Of a stretch of 64,000 nt of DNA, positions 37,620 through 46,495 are shown one piece after another; position 1 is the first letter of the stretch; every line of letters starts with the position of its first letter. This stretch comes from Dyella_A sp035685805 (GTDB lineage: Bacteria > Pseudomonadota > Gammaproteobacteria > Xanthomonadales > Rhodanobacteraceae), in the NCBI RefSeq assembly GCF_035685805.1, contig NZ_DASSAB010000043.1:152178-216177 (forward strand), given 5' to 3'. The notes under the pieces are model-generated. The model was not told the DNA's origin, did no database searches, and saw nothing but the letters and a program-made list of their open reading frames with translations. Position numbers and translations under genes: made by a program.

Positions 37620-38657
37620 ATGCCTGCAAGCGCGCCATGGCTGGCCTCTGGTCTGTTGCTGCTCTCGCTGGTGTTGTCGCTGTTGATCGTGCGACTGGCG
37701 ATTCGCTACGCGCAGCGGCGCGGCATGCTGGACCAGCCCGGGCAGCGCCGCTCGCACAGCGCGCCTACCCCCAGGGGCGGAGGTATCGGCGTTGTGGTCG
37801 CGGTGCTCGCGTGCCTGCCCGGCAGCCTGCTCTGGCTGCCGCCGTCGCTACCGTCTGCGACGGTGGCAGCCGCATCGATCGGGCTGGTCCTGGTCGCAGC
37901 GATCGGATGGTGGGACGACCACCACGCGCTGCCGGTCCTGCCGCGGCTGGCCGTCCAGCTGGCCGCAATCGGCCTGGTCGCGTTCGCCTTCATCGCCACG
38001 GGGATGGCCTGGGCATGGTTGCCTCTGCTGTTGCTTGCCGGCGTAGGCAGCATCAACCTGCACAACTTCATGGATGGCATCGACGGGCTGCTCGCCCAGC
38101 AGGCCATGTTCGTGATGCTGGCCATGGCATGGCTGGCCTGGCGCGAGGAGCAAGCCGCGCTTGCCGCCGCAGCCGGCGTGGTGGCGCTGGCGTGCGTGGG
38201 CTTCTGGGTGTTCAATCGTGCGCCGGCGAGAATCTTCATGGGCGATGTCGGCAGTGGCGCCATGGGCTACTTGATATTCGTCATCGGTGCCATGCTCTGG
38301 CGTACGGATAGTGCGCTGATATGGCCCGTGGCCATACTTTGCGGTGCCTTCGTCACCGATGCCGGCTGGACATTGGCCGGACGCATGTGGCGCGGTAGAC
38401 GCTGGTACAGTGCGCACCGCGAGCACCTGTACCAGTGGCTGGTACGCAAGGGGGCGGGTCATGGGCGGGTGGGCCTTGCCTACGCGGCCTGGAATGTTCT
38501 GGTGCTGGCACCGCTGGCATGGCTGGCGTGGCATCTGAAAGAGCAGGGATGGTGGGTCTGCGCAGTGAGTTACCTGCTGACCTCAGGGATGTGGATGATG
38601 CTCAAACGCCGGTGTCTGCGGCGCGAGCCATACAGGGTTCTTTATGTCGGTTCGTAA
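37620..38657 (+). CDS. WecA/WbpL-like undecaprenyl-phosphate sugar-1-phosphate transferase
   Basis: A polytopic inner-membrane enzyme of the MraY/WecA family. It starts a glycan chain by moving an N-acetylhexosamine-1-phosphate onto undecaprenyl phosphate. The 345 residues include the conserved RSHSAPTPRGGGIG start, the Asp-rich WWDDHHALPVLPRL and the NFMDGIDG motif. A FMGDVGSGAMGY loop and a cytoplasmic His motif AHREHLYQ follow; the last resembles enzymes using UDP-FucNAc or UDP-QuiNAc (WbpL, WbcO). It begins 1 nt after lapB and overlaps the next gene by 14 nt. Confidence 0.9.
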   Translation: MPASAPWLASGLLLLSLVLSLLIVRLAIRYAQRRGMLDQPGQRRSHSAPTPRGGGIGVVVAVLACLPGSLLWLPPSLPSATVAAASIGLVLVAAIGWWDDHHALPVLPRLAVQLAAIGLVAFAFIATGMAWAWLPLLLLAGVGSINLHNFMDGIDGLLAQQAMFVMLAMAWLAWREEQAALAAAAGVVALACVGFWVFNRAPARIFMGDVGSGAMGYLIFVIGAMLWRTDSALIWPVAILCGAFVTDAGWTLAGRMWRGRRWYSAHREHLYQWLVRKGAGHGRVGLAYAAWNVLVLAPLAWLAWHLKEQGWWVCAVSYLLTSGMWMMLKRRCLRREPYRVLYVGS

Positions 38658-40539
38658 AGCCATCGCAGCGATCCATCCGCGTATCGCGGTCGTGCTGCAT
38701 GACTTGCTGGCCGCGGCGCTGGCCTGGTGGATCGCCAAGGCGCTGCGTTACGCGATCAAGCCGGACGAGGTCGTCAGTTTCTTCGCCGCCGAGTTTCCGC
38801 TGGTGCTGCTGGTGCAAGGTCTGCTGTTCATGTGGACCGGTCTTTACCGCGGCGTGTGGCGCTTCGCCAGTCTGCCGGACCTGTGGAACATCCTGAAAGC
38901 CTCGCTCATGGGCAGCCTCGTGATCGGGGCAATGCTGTTCCTGTACAACCGTCTGGAAGGCGTGCCGCGCTCGATCCTGTTCCTTTACCCGGCGATCCTG
39001 GTCATTCTGCTCGGAGGGCCGCGGCTCAGTTACCGCTTCTGGAAAGACAGCCGGCTCGACCTGTTCGAATCCAACGCCGTCAAGCGCGTGCTCATCGTGG
39101 GCGCCGATCGGGCCGGCGAAGCGCTGCTGCGTGACCTCCGTCGCGACAGCCGTTATTCGGTAGTTGGCTTCGTCGACGACCTGGGCAGCCTGCGTGGAGC
39201 CAAGATCGGTGGTTATCCGGTGCTGGGTACGCTTGAGGAGCTGCCTGCCGTCGCCCGTGAGACCGGGGTGGAAATGCTGCTGATCGCTCTGCCCGGCGCC
39301 TCCACCGCGCAGATGCGCAAGGTGGTCGAACTGTGCGACGACACGGGCCTCCCGTACCGCACGGTGCCCCGGCTGGAGGACGTCGTCGCCGGCCGCGCGC
39401 ACTTCAACGAGATCAAGGAGGTCGCGATCGAGGATCTGCTCGGCCGCGACGCGGTAGAGCTGGACTGGACTGCGATTCGTGAAACCCTCACCGGGCGGCG
39501 CGTTCTGGTCACCGGCGGTGGCGGCTCGATTGGCTCGGAGCTGTGCCGCCAGGTGGCGCGGCTCGGCGCGCAGTCGCTCACGGTGGTGGAGAACAGCGAG
39601 TACAACCTCTATCGCATTGCCAAGGAGCTGGCCGCCGATTATCCGGAGCTAATCCTCGCCCCGGTGCTGGCCGATTGCTGTGATCGCGCGGCCATGCAGC
39701 AGGTGTTCGTAGAGCATCGGCCGCAGGTGGTGTTCCATGCCGCGGCGTACAAGCATGTGCCGCTGCTGCAAAACCAGCTGCGCACGGCATTTCGCAACAA
39801 TATCGTCGGCACACGGCAGATCGCCGATCTGGCGCACGAGCACGGCGTCGGCTGCTTCGTGCTGATCTCCACCGACAAGGCAGTCAATCCCACCAGCGTC
39901 ATGGGCGCATGCAAGCGTATCGCCGAGATCTGGTGCCAGAACCTCAGCGCACGCTCGTCCACGCGCTTCATCACCGTGCGCTTCGGCAACGTGCTCGATT
40001 CCGCCGGTTCGGTGGTGCCGCTGTTTCGTCAACAAATCCGCGACGGTGGCCCGGTTACCGTCACCCACCCGGAGATGTCGCGTTACTTCATGACCATTCC
40101 GGAGGCCTGCCAGTTGATCCTGCAGGCCTCCAGCCTGGGTAACGGAGGCGAGATTTTCGCGCTGGACATGGGCGAGCCGGTGAAGATCCGGGATCTGGCC
40201 GAGCAGATGATCCGTCTGGCCGGAAAGAAACCCGGCACCGAGATTCCCATCGTCTACACCGGCCTTCGGGCCGGCGAGAAATTGTTCGAAGAGTTGTTCC
40301 ACGCGCTGGAGAACTACAGCGAGACCTCACACGCCAAGATCTTCCTGGCGCAGCATCGCGAAGTCTCGTGGGACCTTCTGCAGGCCGCACTGAACAAGGC
40401 GAGTGCGGCGGTGGACCGTTTTGATGAAGAGGAATTGCGCCATTGCGTGTCGAGCCTGCTGCCGTCGTTCCGCTGGAGCGATACGGCGCAGCCCGCCAAC
40501 GTGGTGTCGATTCGCCGACAGGACCCAGGAGAGATCTGA
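38644..40539 (+). CDS. WbpM/FlaA1-like UDP-sugar 4,6-dehydratase, membrane-bound
   Basis: Likely converts UDP-GlcNAc to a 4-keto-6-deoxy sugar for lipopolysaccharide or surface glycans. The 631-residue protein has four N-terminal transmembrane helices and a CoA-binding-like Rossmann unit (VLIVGADRAGEALL, near 155). A second Rossmann dehydratase domain from about 280 carries VTGGGGSIGSELCRQVA. In the STDKAVNPTSVMGACKR segment the usual catalytic Tyr is Met, as in WbpM and PglF. The start overlaps the upstream transferase gene, so they are coupled; together they can make and attach a FucNAc/QuiNAc-type sugar. Confidence 0.92.
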   Translation: MSVRKAIAAIHPRIAVVLHDLLAAALAWWIAKALRYAIKPDEVVSFFAAEFPLVLLVQGLLFMWTGLYRGVWRFASLPDLWNILKASLMGSLVIGAMLFLYNRLEGVPRSILFLYPAILVILLGGPRLSYRFWKDSRLDLFESNAVKRVLIVGADRAGEALLRDLRRDSRYSVVGFVDDLGSLRGAKIGGYPVLGTLEELPAVARETGVEMLLIALPGASTAQMRKVVELCDDTGLPYRTVPRLEDVVAGRAHFNEIKEVAIEDLLGRDAVELDWTAIRETLTGRRVLVTGGGGSIGSELCRQVARLGAQSLTVVENSEYNLYRIAKELAADYPELILAPVLADCCDRAAMQQVFVEHRPQVVFHAAAYKHVPLLQNQLRTAFRNNIVGTRQIADLAHEHGVGCFVLISTDKAVNPTSVMGACKRIAEIWCQNLSARSSTRFITVRFGNVLDSAGSVVPLFRQQIRDGGPVTVTHPEMSRYFMTIPEACQLILQASSLGNGGEIFALDMGEPVKIRDLAEQMIRLAGKKPGTEIPIVYTGLRAGEKLFEELFHALENYSETSHAKIFLAQHREVSWDLLQAALNKASAAVDRFDEEELRHCVSSLLPSFRWSDTAQPANVVSIRRQDPGEI

Positions 40540-41412
40540 GTGAGCAAGCCGCTGCGCAAAGTCGTGTTTCCCGTGGCCGGTCTCGGCACGCGCTTCCTGC
40601 CCGCCACCAAGGTGGTGGCCAAGGAAATGCTGCCGGTGCTGGACCGCCCGTTGATCCAGTACGCGGTCGACGAGGCGGTCGACGCAGGGGCGGACACGCT
40701 GATTTTCGTCACCAATCGCTACAAGCACGCCATCGCCGACTACTTCGACAAGGCCTACGAGCTGGAGGCCAAGCTGGAGGAGAAGGGCAAGGCCGAGCTC
40801 CTGGCCATGGTGCAGGGCACGCTGCCCAAGCACGTGCGGGCGGTCTTCGTCACCCAGCCGGAAGCGCTCGGCCTGGGCCACGCGGTGCTTTGTGCCAAGC
40901 CGGTGGTGGGCGACGAGCCCTTCGGCGTGATCCTGCCGGACGACCTGATCTGGCACACCGGTCGCGGCGCGCTCGGCCAGATGGCCGACCTGGCGCAGTC
41001 CCAGGAGGCCGGGGTGATCGCGGTGGAAGAAGTGCCGCAGGATGAGACCGACAAGTACGGCATCGTCGACGCGACGCCGGTGGACGAGCGCAGCGCGCAG
41101 ATCCGCCACATGGTGGAAAAGCCAAAGCCGGCCGACGCGCCGTCCAATCTCGCCGTGGTGGGACGTTACGTGTTGCCCGGACGCATCTTCGCGATGCTGG
41201 AGCAGACGACGCCGGGCGCCGGCGGCGAGATCCAGCTCACCGACGCGATCGAGGCGCTCCTGAAGGAGCAGGGCAAGGTGCTGGCCTATCGCTTCGAAGG
41301 CACTCGCTTCGACTGCGGCAACAAGGCCGGGCTGGTCCGCGCCACCATGCACATGGCCATGCAGGACCCCGCGCTCGCGGCGGTGGTGCGCGATTTCGTC
41401 GCCAGGCGGTGA
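40540..41412 (+). CDS. galU: UTP-glucose-1-phosphate uridylyltransferase
   Basis: Makes UDP-glucose from UTP and glucose-1-phosphate for envelope glycans. The 290-residue product has the nucleotide site GLGTRFLPATKVVAKEMLPV, the catalytic-region KYGIVDATP block and the VGRYVLPGRIFAMLE segment. The start is GTG at 40540, directly after the TGA of the upstream gene, with AGGAGAG as ribosome site. It is the last gene of this glycan cluster. The 158-bp gap after it shows no gene. Confidence 0.96.
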   Translation: MSKPLRKVVFPVAGLGTRFLPATKVVAKEMLPVLDRPLIQYAVDEAVDAGADTLIFVTNRYKHAIADYFDKAYELEAKLEEKGKAELLAMVQGTLPKHVRAVFVTQPEALGLGHAVLCAKPVVGDEPFGVILPDDLIWHTGRGALGQMADLAQSQEAGVIAVEEVPQDETDKYGIVDATPVDERSAQIRHMVEKPKPADAPSNLAVVGRYVLPGRIFAMLEQTTPGAGGEIQLTDAIEALLKEQGKVLAYRFEGTRFDCGNKAGLVRATMHMAMQDPALAAVVRDFVARR

Positions 41413-41570
41413 GGCCCTGAGGGCTAGCCGTTGTTCGGTGCCTTCCGGACACGCACGCGGCGCTGAATAGCCTGCGTGTGCGTCCGCACTGCCCGCCGGC
41501 TGCGCAGAGAAGCCGGCAGGCGGATCAGCGCATGCACCGCCCGGACGCCGGGGCGCTATGCTCGCCCACC

Positions 41571-42869
41571 ATGTCCCCCGACTCGCTGCCGGCTGTTTCC
41601 TACTATCGCGCCACGGCCACGGCATATCCGTCCTACGGGCGCCTGCAGGGGCGGCACGAGGCACGGGTGGCGATCATCGGTGGCGGCTACGCGGGACTCA
41701 ACACCGCGTTGGGACTGGCCGAACGTGGCGTACGGGATGTGCTGCTGCTGGAGGCCGATCAGGTCGGCTTTGGCGCGTCCGGGCGCAACGGCGGGTTCGT
41801 CTTCGGCGGCTACTCGCTGGGCGAACAGGCCCTGCTGGATCAGTCGGGCGCGGGTCGGGCGCGCGACCTGTTCGCTCTCACCACCGCCGCCGTGCATCGC
41901 ATCCGCGAACGGATCGCCCGCTACGGGATTGCCTGCGATGCGGTCGACGAGGGAGTGGTCTGGGCGAACTGGTTCCGTGACCCCCGCGTGCTGCGCCGGC
42001 GCCAGCAGTTGCTGGCCGAGCATTACGGCGTCGAGTGGCAATGGCTGCCGCGCGATGAGTTGCACGAGCGTGTCTGCAGCAATCGCTACTTCGATGGCTT
42101 GTTCGAGCGGGATGCACTGCACCTGCACCCTTTGAACTACGCGATCGGGCTGGCTGGTGCGGCGGCGGCGCAGGGCGTGGCCATCCACGAGCACAGCGCC
42201 GTGCGCAAGCTCGAACGACAGGGCCACCGCTGGCGCATCGCCACGGCCGAAGGCGAGGTGCTTGCCGATCAGGTGGTGCTGGCGTGTGGCGGTTACCTGG
42301 CAGGTTTGCATCGGCGCATCGATCGCGCGGTGCTGCCAATCGCGACCTACGTGATGGTCACCGAACCCCTGGGCGAGCGTCTTGCGTCCTGCCTGCGCAC
42401 CCGCGCCGCGGTCTACGACAGCCGTTTTGCGTTCGACTACTACCGCCCGTTGCCGGATGGCCGGCTGCTCTGGGGTGGGCGCATCTCGGTGCGCAACCGC
42501 TCACCCGCCGCCGTGCAGAAGCTGCTGCGTCGCGACCTGCTCAAGGTGTTTCCGCAGTTGGGTCCGCACGTGCGCGTGGATTACGCGTGGTCCGGCCTGA
42601 TGAGCTACGCGCGCCACCAGATGCCGCAGGTCGGTGGCGGCGACGATGGCCTCTGGTGGGCGCAGGCGTTCGGCGGCCACGGCGTGGCGCCGACCTGCGC
42701 GGCGGGGGAACTGATCGCCGCCGCCATTGCCTCCGGCGACGATGGCTGGAAGCAGTTTTCCGGCTACGGACTACCGAGCGCGCACCGTCCGGCGGGCTTC
42801 GTTGCGGCACAGGCCACGTACTGGTGGCACGAGTTCAACGACTGGCTGAAAACCCGGCTGGAAGCCTGA
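41571..42869 (+). CDS. FAD-dependent oxidoreductase (DadA/PuuB-like)
   Basis: A DAO-family flavoprotein of 432 residues that probably oxidises an amino acid or polyamine derivative. The dinucleotide-binding GGGYAGLNTALGLAERG is at 37-53, and the C-terminal GGHGVAPTCAAGELIA block contacts FAD. The N-terminal YYRATATAYPSYGRLQG resembles gamma-glutamylputrescine oxidases (PuuB), but no other Puu gene is nearby. The ATG at 41571 is preferred to the in-frame start at 41478, which only adds Arg/Pro-rich residues. It follows galU by 158 bp and precedes the CsaA-like gene by 64 bp. Confidence 0.86.
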   Translation: MSPDSLPAVSYYRATATAYPSYGRLQGRHEARVAIIGGGYAGLNTALGLAERGVRDVLLLEADQVGFGASGRNGGFVFGGYSLGEQALLDQSGAGRARDLFALTTAAVHRIRERIARYGIACDAVDEGVVWANWFRDPRVLRRRQQLLAEHYGVEWQWLPRDELHERVCSNRYFDGLFERDALHLHPLNYAIGLAGAAAAQGVAIHEHSAVRKLERQGHRWRIATAEGEVLADQVVLACGGYLAGLHRRIDRAVLPIATYVMVTEPLGERLASCLRTRAAVYDSRFAFDYYRPLPDGRLLWGGRISVRNRSPAAVQKLLRRDLLKVFPQLGPHVRVDYAWSGLMSYARHQMPQVGGGDDGLWWAQAFGGHGVAPTCAAGELIAAAIASGDDGWKQFSGYGLPSAHRPAGFVAAQATYWWHEFNDWLKTRLEA

Positions 42870-42933
42870 GCGGCGGCGCTGTGCCTGTCGGTCCGGCTGC
42901 GCTAACGTCGCGATTTTCGACGTGGAGCGCGTC

Positions 42934-43284
42934 ATGACCGAAACCATTGCCGTGCCGGAGCTCAGCTGGCCGGAGTTCGAGAAGGTGCTGGCCGTGGCCG
43001 GCACCGTAACGCGGGTCGAGCCATTTCCCGAGGCGAGACGGCCTGCCTGGAAAGTGTGGGCGGACTTCGGCCCCTATGGTGAACGCAAGACCAGCGCGCA
43101 GATCGCGGCGCTGTACCAGCCGCAGGATCTCGTCGGCCGGCAGATCGTGGGCGTCATCAATTTTCCCGAGAAGCAGATTGGACCGTTCCGCTCGCAGTTC
43201 CTGCTCACCGGGTTCCACACCGATCGGGGCGTGGTGATCACGACGGTCGAGCGGCCGGTGCCCAACGGGGCCCGGCTGAGCTGA
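42934..43284 (+). CDS. CsaA-like tRNA-binding-domain protein
   Basis: A 116-residue stand-alone tRNA-binding OB-fold (as at the C-terminus of MetRS), the type called CsaA, described as a secretion chaperone in Bacillus. The blocks RVEPFPEARRPAWKVWADFG, QIAALYQPQDLVGRQIVGVI and NFPEKQIGPFRSQFLLTGF are typical. The ATG at 42934 has GGAG six bases upstream; the in-frame ATG at 42922 is less likely. It converges with the MBL hydrolase gene. Its role in Gram-negative bacteria is not established. Confidence 0.87.
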   Translation: MTETIAVPELSWPEFEKVLAVAGTVTRVEPFPEARRPAWKVWADFGPYGERKTSAQIAALYQPQDLVGRQIVGVINFPEKQIGPFRSQFLLTGFHTDRGVVITTVERPVPNGARLS

Positions 43285-43318
43285 TCTGCCGGGGCTTGCC
43301 TCAGGCTGCGCCAATGGC

Positions 43319-44263
43319 TCAGGTCGCGGCGTGCCGCTGGTTGTCCAGCCACACCTCCAGGCCCTGGGCGTTGAGCTTGATGTCCATGCCCAACACCAGC
43401 GCTTCGAGCGCCTCGCGGCCTTTGAGCCACCCGTGTGCCTCGGCGCGCTCGGTGTAGAGGTTGGCCAGTGACTGCGTGAGCGCCTCGTGGCGATCGTCGC
43501 GGCCATCGGCGGCACGGGCCAGTGCCACCATCGCATCGATCTGCGCGTGCAGGTCGGCGCCCAGTCGCTGCACGTCCTCGACCCGGCCGTAGTGGGTCAG
43601 GTACATGGCCTCGGGCTCGAGCGCGAGCAGGCGATCGATCGAGGCGTGCAGCGCCGGCGGGTCGAACTGCACTGGCGAGGTGGTCGGGATGATGAACGGC
43701 CCCTTGTCGGTATCGAGGGCGCGATAGGACAGCCCGAACGTGTCGCCGGTGAAGCAGACGTTCGCCTTCTTGTCATAGATGGCGTTGTGATGGCGGGCGT
43801 GTCCGGGCGTGTCCAGGCACACCAGCGGCCGCCCGGCCAGGTCCACCACATGTCCATCCGGCGCTTCCACCACGCGTTCGGACGGCACCGGCAACAGTCG
43901 GCCGTAGGTTTCGTCCATGACCGCTTCGCCATACACCTCGGCGGCCCCGTCCCACAGTCGCGACGGGTCGATCATGTGTCGTGCCCCGCGCGGGTGCACC
44001 ACCAGCTGCGCCTGTGGCAGCAGCGAGAGCAGTTCGCCGGCGCCACCGGCGTGGTCCAGATGCACGTGGGTGAGGATCAGCCAGTTCACGTGCGCCGGTG
44101 TGAGTCCGGCCGCGTCCAGTGCCGCCATCATGCGCGGAATGCTGTAGTTGGTGCCGCAGTCGATGAAGGCAGCACGGTCTCCCTCGACCACCAGATAAGC
44201 CGCGTCGAAGTGCTGCCGCACGAAGCCGGTGTCGATGGTGTGGATGCCGTGTTCGTTGCTCAT
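43319..44263 (-). CDS. MBL-fold metallo-hydrolase
   Basis: A cytoplasmic metallo-beta-lactamase-fold hydrolase of 314 residues. The metal site is H66, H68, D70 and H71 (THVHLDHAGG), with further ligands in HPRGARHM, TPGHARHH and FTGDTFG. The C-terminal helical region (about 230-314) may be a dimerisation or substrate domain. A GGAGG ribosome site precedes the ATG at 44263; the in-frame extension to 44542 is not supported. It is downstream of the pirin gene on the same strand, separated by 244 bp with no gene. Substrate is unknown. Confidence 0.9.
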   Translation of the reverse strand: MSNEHGIHTIDTGFVRQHFDAAYLVVEGDRAAFIDCGTNYSIPRMMAALDAAGLTPAHVNWLILTHVHLDHAGGAGELLSLLPQAQLVVHPRGARHMIDPSRLWDGAAEVYGEAVMDETYGRLLPVPSERVVEAPDGHVVDLAGRPLVCLDTPGHARHHNAIYDKKANVCFTGDTFGLSYRALDTDKGPFIIPTTSPVQFDPPALHASIDRLLALEPEAMYLTHYGRVEDVQRLGADLHAQIDAMVALARAADGRDDRHEALTQSLANLYTERAEAHGWLKGREALEALVLGMDIKLNAQGLEVWLDNQRHAAT

Positions 44264-44507
44264 GGGCGCCTCCGCTGGAATCAAGCCTCGGAGGGTAGCA
44301 AGCCCGTGCGTGACGGGCAGTTGAACCTTTGTCGGGTGGGACAGGCTGCGCACCGGTGCTGTCGCCAGCGCGACCTGCACCTCGAGCCGACGTCGCCGGA
44401 CGTGGCGGCTCCGCTGCAACGAAGACCGGCATCCTCCACGACCATTCCGGACGAAAACGGCGGCCCTGCGGTCGCCGCTCTCGTCGTGTTCGAGCTGAGC
44501 CCGGGTG

Positions 44508-45209
44508 TCAGGCCGCGGCGTCCACCAGCACCAGCTCGGCATCCTCCAGCGCGGTCACGCGCAGCGCCGGTTCGTTGCGGATGGCCGCACCGTCGCGGGC
44601 ATCCAGCTTCACGCCGTTGACCTCGACCGAGCCGGTCGACGGCACCAGGTAGGACTGGCGGCCATCGGCCAGCACGTAGGTGGTGCTCTCGCCGGCTTTC
44701 AGCGTGGCGCCCAGCACGCGGGCGTCGGTGCGCAGGGGCAGAGCGTCAGTGTCGTCGGCAAAGCCGCTGGCCAGCGCCACGAACTTGCCCGAGCGCTCGC
44801 CGCGCGGGAACGGCTTGGCGCCCCACGACGGCGGCTTGCCGGTTTCGGTGGGGATGATCCAGATCTGGAAGATCCGCGTGGTGCCCGGCTCCAGGTTGTA
44901 CTCGCTGTGGGTGATGCCGCTGCCCGCGCTCATCACCTGCACGTCGCCCGCTTCGGTACGACCTTCGTTGCCCAGGTTGTCGCGATGGGTGATGGCGCCC
45001 TCGCGCACGTAGGTAATGATCTCCATGTCGCCGTGCGAATGCGGCGGAAAGCCGGTGCCCGGGGCAATGGTGTCGTCGTTCCACACGCGCAGTGCGCCCC
45101 AGCCCATGCGCTTGGGATCGTGGTAGCTGGCGAACGAGAAATGGTGCTTGGCATCGAGCCAGCCGTGGTCGGCGCCGCCGAGGCTGTCGAAGGGTCTGCG
45201 TTCGATCAT
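44508..45209 (-). CDS. Pirin-family cupin protein
   Basis: A cupin-fold protein of 233 residues related to YhhW, an Fe-dependent quercetinase, and to nuclear pirin. The iron ligands are seen as H57 and H59 (FPPHSHGDME) and H101 and E103 (ITHSEYN). The N-cupin runs to about residue 120 and the C-cupin follows. The chosen ATG at 45209 has GGGAGA upstream. Two other redox genes, a quinone oxidoreductase and an MBL hydrolase, flank it, which suggests phenolic or oxidative stress handling. This is inference from context. Confidence 0.9.
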   Translation of the reverse strand: MIERRPFDSLGGADHGWLDAKHHFSFASYHDPKRMGWGALRVWNDDTIAPGTGFPPHSHGDMEIITYVREGAITHRDNLGNEGRTEAGDVQVMSAGSGITHSEYNLEPGTTRIFQIWIIPTETGKPPSWGAKPFPRGERSGKFVALASGFADDTDALPLRTDARVLGATLKAGESTTYVLADGRQSYLVPSTGSVEVNGVKLDARDGAAIRNEPALRVTALEDAELVLVDAAA

Positions 45210-45297
45210 CACGTTCTCCCGAATGGAGGCGCCGTTCGGCGCCATGCAGCGAACGATAGGCTTGTTTCTCCCGTGCGCCTAGATGCGGCTAAAGAAC

Positions 45298-45335
45298 TGA
45301 CTGTTGTCCTATTGGATACATTTGAGAAACAGTCA
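45298..45335 (-). terminator. Long inverted repeat at the quinone oxidoreductase stop
   Basis: TGACTGTT (45298-45305) and AACAGTCA (45328-45335) form an 8-bp perfect stem with a 22-nt loop; the gene's TGA stop is inside one arm. On the minus strand the stem is followed by GTTCTTTAG, a weak T-rich stretch. It may terminate the oxidoreductase gene, or be an operator for the pirin gene 90 bp downstream. Confidence 0.45.
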
Positions 45336-46346
45336 CTCGTCCCAGGACAGCATGATCTTGCCGATGTGATGCGAGCTTTCCATCAGCGCATGGGCCTGCG
45401 CGGCCTGCGCCGCGGGAAACACCTGGTGGATCACCGGGCGGACCGCTCCACGCCCGATCAGTGGCCACACCACGTCGTGCAGGCGCTGCGCGATGGCCGC
45501 CTTGAACGCCACCGGGCGGTTGCGCAGGGTGGAGCCGGTGACGGTGTGACGCCGGCGCATGAGTGCGCCGGCGTTGAACTGCACGTCGGCGCCGCCCAGC
45601 GTGGCGATGATTACCAACCGGCCGCCCTCGGCCATCGCCTCCAGCTCGCGCGGCACGTAGTCGCCGGCCACCATGTCGAGCACCACGTCGACGCCACGTC
45701 CGTCGGTGAGCCGCTTCACCTCGGTGACGAAGTCCTGTGTGCGGTAGTTGATGGCCGTGGCGCCCAGCGCCTCGCAGGCGCGGCATTTGTCGTCGCTGCC
45801 GGCGGTGGCGAACACTCGATGGCCGAGCGCGTGCGCGATCTGGATCGCGGTGACACCGATGCCGCTGGAGCCGCCTTGCACCAGCAATGTCTCGCTGGTG
45901 CCGCCTTCGCCATGGCCGAGCTGACCGCGGTCGAACACGTTGCTCCACACGGTGAAATGGTTCTCCGGCAAAGATGCCGCCTCGATCAGGCTCAGCCCCT
46001 CCGGTGCCGGCAGGCACTGACCCAGCGGCGCCACGGCGTACTCGGCATAGCCGCCGCCGGCCAGCAGCGCGCAGACGGCGTCGCCGGTCCGCAGGCCGAA
46101 CGGATTGGCGCCGACAAAGTCGCCCTCCACCAGCGTGCCGGCCACTTCCAGCCCCGGCAGATCGGAAGCACCGGGCGGCGGCGGGTACTTGCCTTGGCGC
46201 TGGAACACATCCGGCCGGTTGACGCCCGAGGCGGCCACCTTGATCAACACCTCGCCGGGGCCGGGCACCGGCCGGGGTCGCTCGCAGGCAGCGAGCGCTT
46301 CGGGACCGCCCGGCTGGCGGATTTCGATGGCGCGCATGGCGGTCAT
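45333..46346 (-). CDS. NAD(P)H quinone oxidoreductase, zinc-independent MDR (PIG3 family)
   Basis: A 337-residue medium-chain dehydrogenase/reductase without zinc ligands, related to TP53I3/PIG3 and crotonyl-CoA reductases. The N-terminal GroES-like domain (PGGPEALAACERPRPVPGPG) precedes a nucleotide domain with VQGGSSGIGVTAIQIAHALG. The CR-type segment is RTDGRGVDVVLDMVAGD-like (LTDGRGVDVVLDMV). Such enzymes reduce quinones with NADPH. The ATG at 46346 follows GAGG at 8-nt spacing. It is divergent from the lipoprotein hydrolase at 46496. Confidence 0.9.
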   Translation of the reverse strand: MTAMRAIEIRQPGGPEALAACERPRPVPGPGEVLIKVAASGVNRPDVFQRQGKYPPPPGASDLPGLEVAGTLVEGDFVGANPFGLRTGDAVCALLAGGGYAEYAVAPLGQCLPAPEGLSLIEAASLPENHFTVWSNVFDRGQLGHGEGGTSETLLVQGGSSGIGVTAIQIAHALGHRVFATAGSDDKCRACEALGATAINYRTQDFVTEVKRLTDGRGVDVVLDMVAGDYVPRELEAMAEGGRLVIIATLGGADVQFNAGALMRRRHTVTGSTLRNRPVAFKAAIAQRLHDVVWPLIGRGAVRPVIHQVFPAAQAAQAHALMESSHHIGKIMLSWDE

Positions 46347-46495
46347 GGGGTTTGCCTCGCAACAACGGGAAAACGGGCATCATCACGCATCGGCGGTGCA
46401 GAGCGCGCGACGCACGTCTACACCGTCCACACGGGGAGCAGCGGATGCAGCCATGCTGGCGCGATGACGCACGAGGGCGCGGGCTGACGACGCTG

